A stretch of 32,269 nucleotides of DNA from CAZZDK01 sp964652235 (GCA_964652235.1 CAZZDK010000021.1:1-32269), one strand, 5' to 3'; shown: positions 7,177-15,109, numbered from the stretch's first letter. The notes: generated by a model not told the origin, from the sequence alone. Numbers and translations are program-made.

Positions 7177-8046
7177 TTAGAACTGATACGGCCTGGCGAC
7201 GCGCACGAACTCGGTTTTGTCCGCGCTGTATTTCGAGATGATTTTCTCAATCGTCCCAAGATTATGAAGCTCCGAAATCGCGCTGTCGAACATATCGCGC
7301 AAAAGCGTTTCGTGAATCTCGAAAGCGATCGCCGTTTCGAAGACCTGAAACGGCTTGTCCTGCGCGCGGCGCAGTTTGCCGGGATTGGCCTTCATATAGG
7401 CGTTCGCGAAAGAGGATTCCGTGGTGATAAGATCGGCCTTGCCGTCGCCGACATTGACCAAAAGATCCATCGCCTGCCCCAATTGCGGGCTGGCTACCCT
7501 CTTCGCCTTCGGAAAATATTCGCGGGCGATGATGTCCGTCTGCTCGCCGTCCATCGTCGAAAGACGGACGCTTGGATCGTCGGCAAGCGATAAATCCGCG
7601 TCGAACCGATGGTCGCCTTCGCGGACATAAGGATAGATCGCGCTATAGAAAACGGGAACGCTCCATATCAAATACCGCCCCCGCTCCGCGTTGCGCCAGC
7701 CGCCCGCGCAAAAAGCGTCCACCCTGCCCGTCTGCAAACTCTCGATAAAAGTGCCCCAGCCGACATTTTCGGACCAATCGACCTTGAGGCCCATCTTCGC
7801 CGCCGCCGCTTCCACTACGTCGTGAAGAATGCCGGTCACTTCGCCCGTCGTCGGATTCTTGATAAGAACGTGCGGCGGCCAATCGGCATAGCCGCAACGC
7901 AGGGTTTTGGTGCGCAAGACGCGCTCATAGGCCGTTTCTTTTTTGGATTCCGCTTCGCCTTGCGGCCCGCGCACAAGGTGCGCCGTCGTCCCGGCGGAAA
8001 GCAGCGCGATGAAGATCGCGAGAAGAATGTTTTTCGAAAAAGTCAT
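7177..8046 (-). CDS. Periplasmic amino-acid-type solute-binding protein (SBP family 3)
   Basis: The 289-residue protein begins with a signal-peptide-like segment (ILLAIFIALLSAGTTAHL, residues 6-23). The family 3 binding fold follows, opening with RTKTLRCGYADWPPHVL and then GEVTGILHDVVEAAAAKMG. Such proteins bind polar amino acids or related compounds for ABC import. Neither permease nor ATPase genes are nearby, so it is an orphan component or may serve a distant transporter or sensor. A Shine-Dalgarno AAGGAG lies about nine bases upstream of the ATG. The ligand cannot be inferred. No lipobox is visible, so it is probably soluble or held by the uncleaved helix. Confidence 0.82.
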   Translation of the reverse strand: MTFSKNILLAIFIALLSAGTTAHLVRGPQGEAESKKETAYERVLRTKTLRCGYADWPPHVLIKNPTTGEVTGILHDVVEAAAAKMGLKVDWSENVGWGTFIESLQTGRVDAFCAGGWRNAERGRYLIWSVPVFYSAIYPYVREGDHRFDADLSLADDPSVRLSTMDGEQTDIIAREYFPKAKRVASPQLGQAMDLLVNVGDGKADLITTESSFANAYMKANPGKLRRAQDKPFQVFETAIAFEIHETLLRDMFDSAISELHNLGTIEKIISKYSADKTEFVRVARPYQF

Positions 8047-8077
8047 TTTGATGGTCTCCTTTTTTCTATCGCCTCCC

Positions 8078-8128
8078 CGTCATTGCTTCGTCCTGCCGCC
8101 ACAGGCGGCAGGCCTTGTCCGGGATGAC
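8078..8128. repeat. Short palindromic GTCAT element between rppH and the solute-binding protein gene
   Basis: The element starts CGTCATTGCTTCG and ends GGGATGAC, with an inner hairpin CCTGCCGCCACAGGCGGCAGG. On the rppH side it is joined to TTTCTTCTTTCTTCCCC (8131-8147), which runs into the rppH stop codon. Read on the minus strand the order is stop TAG, GGGGAAGAAAGAAG, then TGTCATCCCGG, the same order as the larger modules at 15110 and 19303. Confidence 0.7.
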
Positions 8129-8147
8129 ACATTTCTTCTTTCTTCCC

Positions 8148-8693
8148 CTACCCCCGCCACACCGGCAACGGATCGCCGCGCCGAATGGCCTCCACGACCG
8201 GCGAGAAATAAGCGACAACCGCGTCATAGACGGGCCGTTTGAAATCCACGATGAGTTTGGGCGTCTCGGCCAGTTCGATCCAGCGCCAGGCGACGAACTC
8301 CGGCTCTTCCGGCTCCTCCCTACCCGTCAGGTCGATGTCGCCGTCGTCGCCCAGAAAGCGAAGAGCGAACCAGACCTGTTCCTGACCGCGATACTTGCCG
8401 CGAAAGACCCCGTGGCCGCATTGCATATAATCCGGAAACTCGTAGCGCAGCCTCTCCGGCGCCTGGGCGATGATCTCCGCCTTGTCGGTGCCGATTTCCT
8501 CTTTCATCTCGCGCAGGACGGCGAGCGCCGGGTCTTCGCCTTTTTGAATGCCGCCCTGCGGCATTTGCCAGGCGCCGCGCTTGTCGCGCCGCTCGGCCAC
8601 CAGCACAAGCCCCTGACCGTTCAAAAGGCAGATGCCCGCGCTGTTGCGATAAGGAAGGCCCGCCCCCGACGCCGTGACTTCATGCTCGCCCAT
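8148..8693 (-). CDS. rppH: RNA pyrophosphohydrolase (Nudix hydrolase)
   Basis: The 181-residue protein opens LPYRNSAGICLLNGQG, typical of RppH/NudH. It carries a full Nudix box (GG at residues 41-42, then EDPALAVLREMKEEIG, with the REMKEE catalytic core). RppH removes pyrophosphate from the 5' end of triphosphorylated RNAs, opening them to RNase E decay. Plant-type IalA homologues in alphaproteobacteria hydrolyse Ap4A in vitro, so that activity is also possible. A good Shine-Dalgarno sequence (AAGGAG, six bases from ATG) supports the start. It lies downstream of ctpA and the divergent deacetylase, a usual alphaproteobacterial order, but is separated from them by a long palindromic repeat. The TAG stop codon abuts the purine-rich repeat module. 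Confidence 0.92.
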   Translation of the reverse strand: MGEHEVTASGAGLPYRNSAGICLLNGQGLVLVAERRDKRGAWQMPQGGIQKGEDPALAVLREMKEEIGTDKAEIIAQAPERLRYEFPDYMQCGHGVFRGKYRGQEQVWFALRFLGDDGDIDLTGREEPEEPEFVAWRWIELAETPKLIVDFKRPVYDAVVAYFSPVVEAIRRGDPLPVWRG

Positions 8694-8734
8694 AAAATCT
8701 CCTTATATCAAGAAACGCCTGAACGGGTATGCCG

Positions 8735-8862
8735 TTTGACATCACTCGCTCCGCGCCTCGCCTTTCCCTTGCCGGGCACAAGCTCCTGTTCGGCAACGGA
8801 TTCTCCTGTCCGGCGAGGGAAAGGCTCCTCGCGACCACTCGTGACCTAAACGAGTCCCCGCT
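8735..8862. repeat. Long palindromic repeat, family B copy 1
   Basis: This copy occupies most of the 186-bp gap between yibQ-type and rppH genes. It begins TTTGACATCACTCG, has stem arms GCCTTTCCCTTGCCGG (8760-8775) and CCGGCGAGGGAAAGGC (8810-8825, one mismatch), and ends around CTCGTGACCTAAACGAG. Inside the loop a 12-bp direct repeat (CTCCTGTTCGGC, 8783 and 8803, one mismatch) is visible. A second copy in the opposite orientation lies at 16353-16479. Confidence 0.75.
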
Positions 8863-8879
8863 TCATGCACCGCTCCGCA

Positions 8880-10010
8880 TTACTCCACTAAAGCCGAAAC
8901 CGGCGCGAGAACGATCCCGCGCGCGGCCAGATCTTTCGCCCAGACCTCGATCCGCTCCAACGTCACGGGCAAAGGCGAAGCCACCGCGAGGGCGCTGCCT
9001 TCCATCAAAGCCGTCTGTTCAAGCTGCGCGAGCGCCGCGTCGATGGCGGCGGGAGCCGGGTCCTTGTCGATGGCGCGGGAAGCGGCGGCGACGGGAACGC
9101 CTATTTTTCTGGCCAAATCGAAGGCGACGCCGTGTTCGGCGATCGGCGCGTCCAAAACCAAAAGCCCCCTGTCCCGCGCGTCTTCGAGAACGGGCGATAG
9201 CTTGTCGGAATCGGAAACGAAGCGAGACCCGGTCACGGTCGTGAAGCCGACATAGCCGACGCCGCGCTTCAAAAGAGCGTGAAATCTTTCGAGATTGTCC
9301 ACGTTCGGCAACGTGGTCAAAAGCGCGTTCGGCCCCGGATCGCTGCGGGGAAAATCGAGCGGCTCCATCGGCAGGGACAAAAGAGTCTCGTGCCCGTCCT
9401 GTCGCGCCCGCTTAAGCCACGCGTCGAGCGCCTCGCCCTGCGCGTCGAAAGCGAGCGTCACGGCGGGCGGCAGGCGGCGCAAGGCCGCGTCCGTCGCCAC
9501 GCGCGAAAGGCCGAGGTCCGTCACCACAAGCCCGATGCGCGGACGCGGATCCATTTTGTCGAAAGGCCGCGCATAGACGATCCAGGGCTTGCGCCCGTTC
9601 GCGCCGATCTTCGGCAGAACGCCGCCTTCCGTCTCTTCGGCCAGATCCTTGTCGGGCGCGGCGGGCATTTCGACCGCCAGAGCGGGAGAATCGTTGCGGG
9701 CGACCGCTGCTTTCTCCGCTTCCGTCTCAGGCCCGCGGCGCGGGGACGCGATCCTTTTCGTCTCGACGGACGCTGCGCCTTCTTCGGCGGTCTGCCCCAC
9801 CTCCTCCCGCGAGGAAGGCGCCCCTGTTTCGTGGGCGGGCGCCGGGACATCCGCGCCGCCGTTCCAAAAAGGCGCCGTCGCCGCGCCGATCAAAAGCAAC
9901 AGGACGGCGATTTTCAACTTGCGCGGAAGGCGGGCGAGAAACGTCTCCCGCCGCGCGGCCAGCGCAGCCTGAAAGGCGGCCTCCAAAGCCTGTTGGTCTC
10001 CCGCGTTCAC
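8880..10010 (-). CDS. Divergent polysaccharide deacetylase family protein (YibQ-like)
   Basis: The 376-residue protein has a short cytoplasmic N-terminus, one membrane anchor (KIAVLLLLIGAATAPFW, about residues 33-49), and a long Ala/Glu/Pro-rich periplasmic linker to about residue 145. The C-terminal divergent deacetylase domain starts PRIGLVVTDLGLS. The LSLPMEPLDFP segment and the later AVASPLPVT are typical of the YibQ/DUF610 group. These proteins have a polysaccharide-deacetylase fold, but their substrate is not settled, and they usually sit next to envC/ctpA cell-wall genes. The start is a GTG overlapping the ctpA stop (GTGA), so translation is coupled to ctpA. Family confidence is high; enzymatic activity is not claimed. 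Confidence 0.85.
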   Translation of the reverse strand: MNAGDQQALEAAFQAALAARRETFLARLPRKLKIAVLLLLIGAATAPFWNGGADVPAPAHETGAPSSREEVGQTAEEGAASVETKRIASPRRGPETEAEKAAVARNDSPALAVEMPAAPDKDLAEETEGGVLPKIGANGRKPWIVYARPFDKMDPRPRIGLVVTDLGLSRVATDAALRRLPPAVTLAFDAQGEALDAWLKRARQDGHETLLSLPMEPLDFPRSDPGPNALLTTLPNVDNLERFHALLKRGVGYVGFTTVTGSRFVSDSDKLSPVLEDARDRGLLVLDAPIAEHGVAFDLARKIGVPVAAASRAIDKDPAPAAIDAALAQLEQTALMEGSALAVASPLPVTLERIEVWAKDLAARGIVLAPVSALVE

Positions 10011-11404
10011 TTTTTGGCGTCCGCCGCTTTGATGTTGCCGGAAGCCGCCGCCTTCTTCTCGTAAAGGTGGATGCCCCGGATCAGATCGAGCCCGCGCTCA
10101 AGCTGATAGTCGTAAGGTTCCTTTTCCTTGCCTTCGCCCGTTTTTTCCGGATCGGCCTTTTCCTCCGGCTCTTTTTTCTTTTCTTCTTTCTTCTTTTCGT
10201 CGCCGTTCGGCAAGGCGCCGCGCAGGTCGGCCTCGCTGATGCCGGGACCGGGCTTGATTTCCTCCACCTTGGCGGGCTGGACCTCGATGTCCGGCTCGAT
10301 CCCCTTGGCCTGGATCGAACGGCCCGAAGGCGTATAGTACCGCGCGGTCGTCAGCCGCATGGCCCCCGCGCCGGAAACGGGGATGATCGTCTGGACGGAA
10401 CCTTTGCCGAAGCTCTTGGTGCCGAGAAGAATGCCGCGCCGATGATCCTGCAACGCGCCCGCGACGATTTCCGAAGCCGAGGCCGAACCGCCGTTGATGA
10501 GAACGACGACCGGCTTACCGCCGGTTTTGTCGCCGCCCTTGGAAAGGTACGTCAAATCTTCTTCCTTGTGCCGTCCGCGCGTGGAAACGACTTCTTTGCC
10601 GGCCTCAAGGAACGTGCTGGAGACCGAGATGGCCTGATCCAAAAGGCCGCCCGGATTGTTGCGCAGGTCGATGACGTAGCCGCTGAGTTTCGGCCCGATT
10701 TTCTTTTCGGCCTCGGCCAGCGCCTTGTCGAGGCCGGGCTGCGTTTGCTCGTTGAAAGTGCGGATGCGGATATAGGCCACATCGCCCTTCGGCTCCCACT
10801 TGACGGACTGGACGTGGATGACGGCGCGGGTCAGCGTCACGTCGAAGGGCTGGCCCGAAAGGCCGCCGCGCCGGACGGTCAGCGAAACCTTGGTGCCTGG
10901 CACGCCGCGCATTTTGTCCACGGCCTCGTTCAGCGTCAGCTCGGTGACGGGTTTGGCGTCGATATGCGTGATCAGATCTCCCGGCTGAAGCCCTGCCTTG
11001 GCGGCGGGCGTGTCGTCGATGGGCGAGATAATTTTAATGAGGCTGTTTTCCGACGTGATCTCGATGCCCAGGCCGCCGAACTCGCCCTTGGTCTGGGTCT
11101 GCATATCCTCGAAGCTTTTTTTGTTCAGAAAGCCGGAATGCGGATCGAGCGAAGACAGCATACCGTTGATGGCGTTTTCGATCAGTTTCTCGTCCGAAAC
11201 CTCGTCCACGTAATCGGAACGCGTGCGCTCCAAAACGTCGGCGAAAAGGGTCAGTTGCCGGTAGGTTTCCGCGGAAACGTCTTTTGCGGACTCCGCCGAA
11301 TCCGCGCGCGAGGCGGCCTGCGCCCAAAGGTTCGCGGCGAAGGGAAGCGACAGGAGGAGAACAAAGAAGAAAACGGCCAGTAAACGCAAAGAAAGGCGCG
11401 GCAT
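10007..11404 (-). CDS. ctpA: Carboxyl-terminal processing protease, S41 family
   Basis: The protein (465 residues from the chosen start) has a signal peptide (LLAVFFFVLLLSLPFAANLWAQA), then an N-terminal helical region. A PDZ domain follows (GGLGIEITSENSLIKI through GLQPGDLITHID). The S41 protease core has the catalytic Ser in GGSASASEIVAGAL and the Lys in GTKSFGKGSVQT. CtpA enzymes trim or degrade periplasmic proteins, often peptidoglycan hydrolases. The C-terminal tail is highly charged (Lys/Glu-rich, about residues 388-425), longer than the minimal family. The frame extends to 11461; I prefer ATG 11404, where GGGGA lies eight bases upstream and the signal peptide is well formed. It is coupled to the deacetylase gene downstream. 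Confidence 0.9.
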   Translation of the reverse strand: MPRLSLRLLAVFFFVLLLSLPFAANLWAQAASRADSAESAKDVSAETYRQLTLFADVLERTRSDYVDEVSDEKLIENAINGMLSSLDPHSGFLNKKSFEDMQTQTKGEFGGLGIEITSENSLIKIISPIDDTPAAKAGLQPGDLITHIDAKPVTELTLNEAVDKMRGVPGTKVSLTVRRGGLSGQPFDVTLTRAVIHVQSVKWEPKGDVAYIRIRTFNEQTQPGLDKALAEAEKKIGPKLSGYVIDLRNNPGGLLDQAISVSSTFLEAGKEVVSTRGRHKEEDLTYLSKGGDKTGGKPVVVLINGGSASASEIVAGALQDHRRGILLGTKSFGKGSVQTIIPVSGAGAMRLTTARYYTPSGRSIQAKGIEPDIEVQPAKVEEIKPGPGISEADLRGALPNGDEKKKEEKKKEPEEKADPEKTGEGKEKEPYDYQLERGLDLIRGIHLYEKKAAASGNIKAADAKK

Positions 11405-11499
11405 ATCGGACATCCCCACAGGCGAATCGAAAGGAAAAAGCAGGTTTCTAGCGTTTAGCATTAACCATTTAGGGAATCCAGCAAAGACCTGCCTGCCCC

Positions 11500-12336
11500 C
11501 TACTTCTTCGCCACCGCGTCGAACGCCAGAAGGTTCTCGATCAAGGCCGGAAAGTCCTTAAAAACGATCATGTTCGGCCCGTCCGAGGGCGCATGGTCCG
11601 GGTCCGGGTGCGTTTCGATGAAAACCCCCGCCACGCCCACCGCCACCGCCGCGCGGGCCAGCGTGGAAACAAAGCGGCGATCGCCCCCGCTGCAATCGCC
11701 CCGTCCGCCCGGCTGCTGGACCGAATGCGTGGCGTCGAAAACGACGGGATAGCCCGTCTCGGCCATGATCGGCAAAGACCTCATATCGGACACGAGCGTG
11801 TTATAGCCGAAGCTCACGCCGCGCTCGCACAGCAAAATCCGCTCGTTGCCGGTCGAGGCGATTTTCTCGGCCACGTTTTTCATGTCCCAGGGCGCAAGAA
11901 ACTGCCCCTTCTTGACGTTGATCGCCTTGCCCGTCGCGCCCGCGGCCAAAAGCAGATCCGTCTGGCGGCACAAAAAGGCCGGTATCTGCAAAACGTCCGC
12001 GACTTCGGCCACGGGACCGCATTGAGGCGATTCGTGAATGTCGGTCAGGACCGGCAGGCCCGACGTCTCGCGCACCTCCGCCAGAATAGGCAAGGCCTTG
12101 TCCATGCCGATTCCGCGCTGCGTTTTGAAAGAACTGCGGTTCGCCTTGTCGAACGAGGTCTTATAGATCATACCGACCCCGTATCGGCGACCGATTTCGG
12201 CCAGCGCCGCGCTCATCTCCAGCGCCTGCTGGCGGGATTCCATCTGGCACGGCCCGGCGATAATCGTCAGCTTAAGATCGTTCCCAATCGTCAGCGCCCC
12301 GCCCTTGGGCAAAGGCACCTCAACGTGTTTGATCAT
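11500..12336 (-). CDS. kdsA: 3-deoxy-8-phosphooctulonate (KDO-8-phosphate) synthase
   Basis: The 278-residue enzyme condenses PEP with arabinose 5-phosphate to KDO-8-P, a lipid A core precursor. Recognisable motifs are YKTSFDKANRSS, DIHESPQCGPVAEVADV, PAFLCRQTDLL, INVKKGQFLAPWDM and IETHPDPDHAPSDGPN. Residue 30 is Cys in GPCQMES, where E. coli KdsA has Asn; this is the signature of the metal-dependent class. The start ATG overlaps the pssA stop (ATGA). The TAG stop is followed by GGGGCAGG, a hint of the G-rich module seen after other genes. Its presence implies a lipopolysaccharide-bearing outer membrane. Confidence 0.94.
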   Translation of the reverse strand: MIKHVEVPLPKGGALTIGNDLKLTIIAGPCQMESRQQALEMSAALAEIGRRYGVGMIYKTSFDKANRSSFKTQRGIGMDKALPILAEVRETSGLPVLTDIHESPQCGPVAEVADVLQIPAFLCRQTDLLLAAGATGKAINVKKGQFLAPWDMKNVAEKIASTGNERILLCERGVSFGYNTLVSDMRSLPIMAETGYPVVFDATHSVQQPGGRGDCSGGDRRFVSTLARAAVAVGVAGVFIETHPDPDHAPSDGPNMIVFKDFPALIENLLAFDAVAKK

Positions 12337-13124
12337 AAGGTTTCTTCCTTCCGCGCCTCGATCCTCTCGCGGCGGCGATAGCTCCAATAGCCGTAGGGAA
12401 GCATGAGAAAATAGAGCGTTCCGAGAAACGACAAGGTGCGCCAGGTGTCCGTAAACAGCCCCGCGGCCAGAAGGCAGACGCCCGCCATGATCGGCGCGAC
12501 GAGGATCGGCGGCACGCGCCTGCCCTTCATGGCCAGGGTCGGCAAGCGGCTGACCATCAGCCCGCCCGCGATCATCAGCCAAACGGCCAGAGCCATCGCG
12601 TGGGGCCGCATCTCTTCGCCGAAAGCCAGAACGTAAAAGACGGGCAAAAGCGCCAGCCCCGCCCCCGCGGGCGCGGGAACGCCCGTGAAATAGCCCTTCG
12701 TCCATTTCGGCGCGGTCAAATCTTCGAGCATCGTGTTAAACCGCGCCAAGCGCAAAGCGCTGCAGGAGGCGAAAACCAGAACCGCGATCCAGCCGAAGCC
12801 CGACGTATCGGTTTGAAAGGCCCAGAGATACAAGACCAGCCCCGGCGCGACGCCGAAACTCGTCAGATCGGCGAGCGAATCCAGCTCGGCGCCGAACTTG
12901 CTGGACATATTCAAAAGCCGCGCGACGCGTCCGTCGAGAATGTCGAAAACGCTGGCCACGACGATGGCGAGCGCGGCGGCCTCGAAGCGGCCCATCAGAG
13001 CGAAACGCACCGCCGTCATGCCGCAAAACAGCGAGAGGATCGTGAACATATTCGGCAAAAGCCGGGTCAACGGAAAACCCCGCAAGGGTTTCTGACCGGC
13101 ATCGGGGGCGGGATTCGTAAACAT
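12333..13124 (-). CDS. pssA: CDP-diacylglycerol--serine O-phosphatidyltransferase
   Basis: The 263-residue integral membrane protein makes phosphatidylserine. It carries the CDP-alcohol phosphotransferase signature spread over residues DGRVARLL ... FGAELDSLAD (pattern DGxxAR-x8-GxxxDxxxD). Several hydrophobic segments are visible: LLPNMFTILSLFCGMTAV, AALAIVVASVFDIL, FGWIAVLVFASCSAL, AMALAVWLMIAGGLMV and ILVAPIMAGVCLLAAGLF. It follows psd with a one-base overlap (TGATG) and has a strong Shine-Dalgarno AAGGAGAGGT. With psd it forms the two-step route to phosphatidylethanolamine. Coupling to kdsA at its 3' end links phospholipid and lipid A synthesis. Confidence 0.94.
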   Translation of the reverse strand: MFTNPAPDAGQKPLRGFPLTRLLPNMFTILSLFCGMTAVRFALMGRFEAAALAIVVASVFDILDGRVARLLNMSSKFGAELDSLADLTSFGVAPGLVLYLWAFQTDTSGFGWIAVLVFASCSALRLARFNTMLEDLTAPKWTKGYFTGVPAPAGAGLALLPVFYVLAFGEEMRPHAMALAVWLMIAGGLMVSRLPTLAMKGRRVPPILVAPIMAGVCLLAAGLFTDTWRTLSFLGTLYFLMLPYGYWSYRRRERIEARKEETL

Positions 13125-13831
13125 CAGCGGACCTCTCCTTCGCGGGCTGTTTCCTTCGACGCGGCGTCGGCCAGAACCGTCTCGCCGCCGAGGACGCGCT
13201 GGCCCACGCACACGAGCGGCGGCAGGCCGGGGGGCAGATAAAGATCGGTCCGNNNNNNNNNNNNNNNNNNNNNNNNNNNNNNNTCCCCGGCCTTCAGCTT
13301 GTCGCCGACCTTGACCGCGCACACGATCCGCCGCGCGATGAGGCCCGCGATCTGCACGACGCCTATCTTTTGCCCGGCGCAAGGATGATCGCCGCTCATG
13401 ACGAGCGCAAGCGCGTTGCGTTCGTTGTCCACGCTGGCTTTATCGAGCGCGGCGTTGACGAACTTGCCGGGACGGTAGTCGATATGAACGACCTCGCCGT
13501 CCGTCGGACAGCGGTTGATGTGCACGTCGAACACGTTAAGGAAGATACTGACGCGCGTACGCGGCTCGCTCCCAAGGCCCAGAGATTCTTCCGGCGAAAC
13601 CTCGGCGATCGCGCACACACGGCCGTCTGCAGGACTGACGATCAGACCGGGTCTCACGGGGGTGACACGGCGAGGATTGCGAAAGAAATAAACCACGAAA
13701 GCCGCAAGGACGATCCCGACCGTCAAGGCAAATCCGCCAATGAAAGACAGACCCAAGGCCACGGCGGCGGCCACGGCCACAAACGGCCAACCGGCGGGAT
13801 GGATGTAGGCGGAATCAAGGTCTTTGCTCAT
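13124..13831 (-). CDS. psd: Phosphatidylserine decarboxylase proenzyme (interrupted by an assembly gap)
   Basis: The 235-residue protein is the short PSD-A type. It has two N-terminal membrane stretches (WPFVAVAAAVALGLSFIGGF and LTVGIVLAAFVVYFF), then the conserved VSPADGRVCAI, VSIFLNVFDVHINRCPTDG and IARRIVCAVKVGDKLKAG. The enzyme decarboxylates phosphatidylserine after self-cleavage that makes a pyruvoyl group. In this family the cleavage site is the Gly-Ser of an RFGSR segment just before the DLYLP strand. Here residues 183-193 are unknown because of 31 N bases, so the catalytic Ser (expected at about 193) is not visible. The frame is preserved across the gap. It is the first gene of psd-pssA-kdsA. 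Confidence 0.92.
   Translation of the reverse strand: MSKDLDSAYIHPAGWPFVAVAAAVALGLSFIGGFALTVGIVLAAFVVYFFRNPRRVTPVRPGLIVSPADGRVCAIAEVSPEESLGLGSEPRTRVSIFLNVFDVHINRCPTDGEVVHIDYRPGKFVNAALDKASVDNERNALALVMSGDHPCAGQKIGVVQIAGLIARRIVCAVKVGDKLKAGXXXXXXXXXXXRTDLYLPPGLPPLVCVGQRVLGGETVLADAASKETAREGEVR
13253..13283. other. Assembly gap of 31 N inside psd
   Basis: Thirty-one undetermined bases. With the two flanking bases they replace 11 codons of psd and keep the frame. Family comparison predicts ten residues between the flanking Gly and Arg (segment like ERFGxIRFGS), so the run may be about three bases too long. Confidence 0.95.
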
Positions 13832-13935
13832 GAAAGCGAGTCCTCTTCAGGAAAGGAGAAGAGGGAACGGTAGCGAAAAGAATGCGTTTTGAAAAGAAGG
13901 GAAAAACCCTTCCGCCGAAAGAGCCTCCCCAGACG

Positions 13936-13950
13936 TTAAATACATCTTAA
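13936..13950. promoter_or_regulatory. Perfect TTAA-N7-TTAA box, candidate CtrA site
   Basis: TTAAATACATCTTAA lies in the 171-bp divergent region between psd (start 13831, minus) and the unknown gene at 14003 (plus). It matches the established full CtrA consensus TTAA-N7-TTAA exactly. It is centred about 60 bp before the plus-strand ATG, which has no visible Shine-Dalgarno sequence. A small inverted repeat (GAAGGG/CCCTTC, 13896-13912) is also present in this region. Confidence 0.5.
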
Positions 13951-14002
13951 ATATCCTCGATTAGGCTGGCCCGGCTTTTTTCCATTCTCGCGACGACGTT
14001 CC

Positions 14003-14464
14003 ATGCAATCCAACGCCGCCTTTTCACAGCCCTTCGGTCAACCGGCCAACACGTCTAACCTGGCGAAAGAAAAACTCGCTTCCATTCTTGACGATACGGA
14101 CCGGTTCCTGCGGGAGATCAAGCCGCCCTCAACAAGCGATCTTTCTTTCGAAGTGGACGGCGTTTTCTTCAAGGCTCGTCACGTTCCAAAGGAAAAAGGC
14201 GCTCGCCTGACGATCTGGGGGACTTTGGGCTATCTGCCCTATTCCGTCGATTCCGGCAAGAAACGCCGGGAGATAATCGCCATTCTCGAAGGCGCGCGCG
14301 CCCTGCCCCACGTCAAGTTCGGCGTTGATTCGCAAATGAAAATCGTAGCCGTGGGCGAATACGAAATCGCCAGCCCCCCTTCGCCGGATTATCTGTTTCT
14401 CCCGCTCGTCCGTTTCATGCAGGAAGCCCTTCCCTTTATACGGCTTATCGGCGAACATTTGTAA
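14003..14464 (+). CDS. Hypothetical protein, possibly YbjN/CesT-like fold
   Basis: The 153-residue soluble protein has a disordered N-terminus (about residues 1-22), then an alpha/beta domain: LSFEVDGVFFKARHV, RLTIWGTLGYLPYSV, a helix RREIIAILEGARAL, VKFGVDSQMKIVAVGEYEI and a C-terminal helix. This succession of strands followed by a long terminal helix recalls YbjN and type III secretion chaperone folds, but I would not claim membership. No signal peptide is seen. There is no Shine-Dalgarno sequence before the ATG, so a leaderless transcript is possible. A perfect TTAA-N7-TTAA box upstream suggests cell-cycle (CtrA) control. Confidence 0.65.
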   Translation: MQSNAAFSQPFGQPANTSNLAKEKLASILDDTDRFLREIKPPSTSDLSFEVDGVFFKARHVPKEKGARLTIWGTLGYLPYSVDSGKKRREIIAILEGARALPHVKFGVDSQMKIVAVGEYEIASPPSPDYLFLPLVRFMQEALPFIRLIGEHL

Positions 14465-14522
14465 ACTCTTAAGAAAACGGCCTTATCCTGATGGCCCGTT
14501 CAAAACAGGTTAGGAAAAAGCT

Positions 14523-15104
14523 GTGACCGTTCAATCCGTATGCATTTATTGCGGCTCGTCGAACCACGTCGATGCCGCCTATAAGGAAATAGCCAAAGAC
14601 ATCGGGAAAAGTTTCGCCGAACGCGGGCTGCACATCATCTATGGCGGCGGGCACGTGGGCCTGATGGGCCTGATGGCGGACGCGGCGCTTGAGGCAGGGG
14701 GAAAAGTCGTCGGCATCATACCGGAGCATATCCGCTCGCACGAGATTCAACATACGGGACTGACCGAACTTATCGTCGTGGACAGTATGCACGAGCGTAA
14801 AAGCCTGATGGCCGAAAAGGCGGACGCCTTCGTCGTCCTGCCGGGCGGATTCGGGACCTTGGAAGAGGCCTTTGAGATTCTGACCTGGAAGCAACTGGCG
14901 CTGCACAACAAGCCCATCGTCATTTACAACGTAAATGGTTTCTGGACGCCGCTTTTGAACTTGATCGAATATCTGATCGAAAACGGCTTCGCGCCGAAGA
15001 CGAACCGGACGATCTTCAAGGTCGCGCAGGATAAGGACCAACTCTTCGCGCACCTTCTGGAACCTGCCGAGCGCAGCCGCGACCCGGACGAAAAGTGGGC
15101 GTAA
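14523..15104 (+). CDS. LOG-family nucleoside monophosphate phosphoribohydrolase (TIGR00730)
   Basis: The 193-residue protein is a Rossmann-fold LOG-family member: SVCIYCGSSNHVDAAY at the N-terminus, then IIYGGGHVGLMGLMADAAL, MHERKSLM and the catalytic/phosphate motif PGGFGTLEEAFE. The family cleaves the N-glycosidic bond of nucleoside 5'-monophosphates, including cytokinin ribotides or AMP. In a free-living bacterium the physiological substrate is uncertain. The start is GTG, preceded by TAGGAAAAAGCT. The TAA stop is followed five bases later by G-runs and a palindromic repeat that fill the convergent gap to accA. Confidence 0.88.
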   Translation: MTVQSVCIYCGSSNHVDAAYKEIAKDIGKSFAERGLHIIYGGGHVGLMGLMADAALEAGGKVVGIIPEHIRSHEIQHTGLTELIVVDSMHERKSLMAEKADAFVVLPGGFGTLEEAFEILTWKQLALHNKPIVIYNVNGFWTPLLNLIEYLIENGFAPKTNRTIFKVAQDKDQLFAHLLEPAERSRDPDEKWA

Positions 15105-15109
15105 AAGAA

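Noticed and set aside
10067..11383. Plus-strand open frame of 438 codons opposite ctpA
   Set aside because: Its composition mirrors the ctpA codon structure and no domain is visible; ctpA is unambiguous.
13896..13912. GAAGGG/CCCTTC hairpin upstream of psd as a terminator
   Set aside because: The stem is only six pairs, with no T-tract, and lies in a divergent promoter region where no transcript needs to end.
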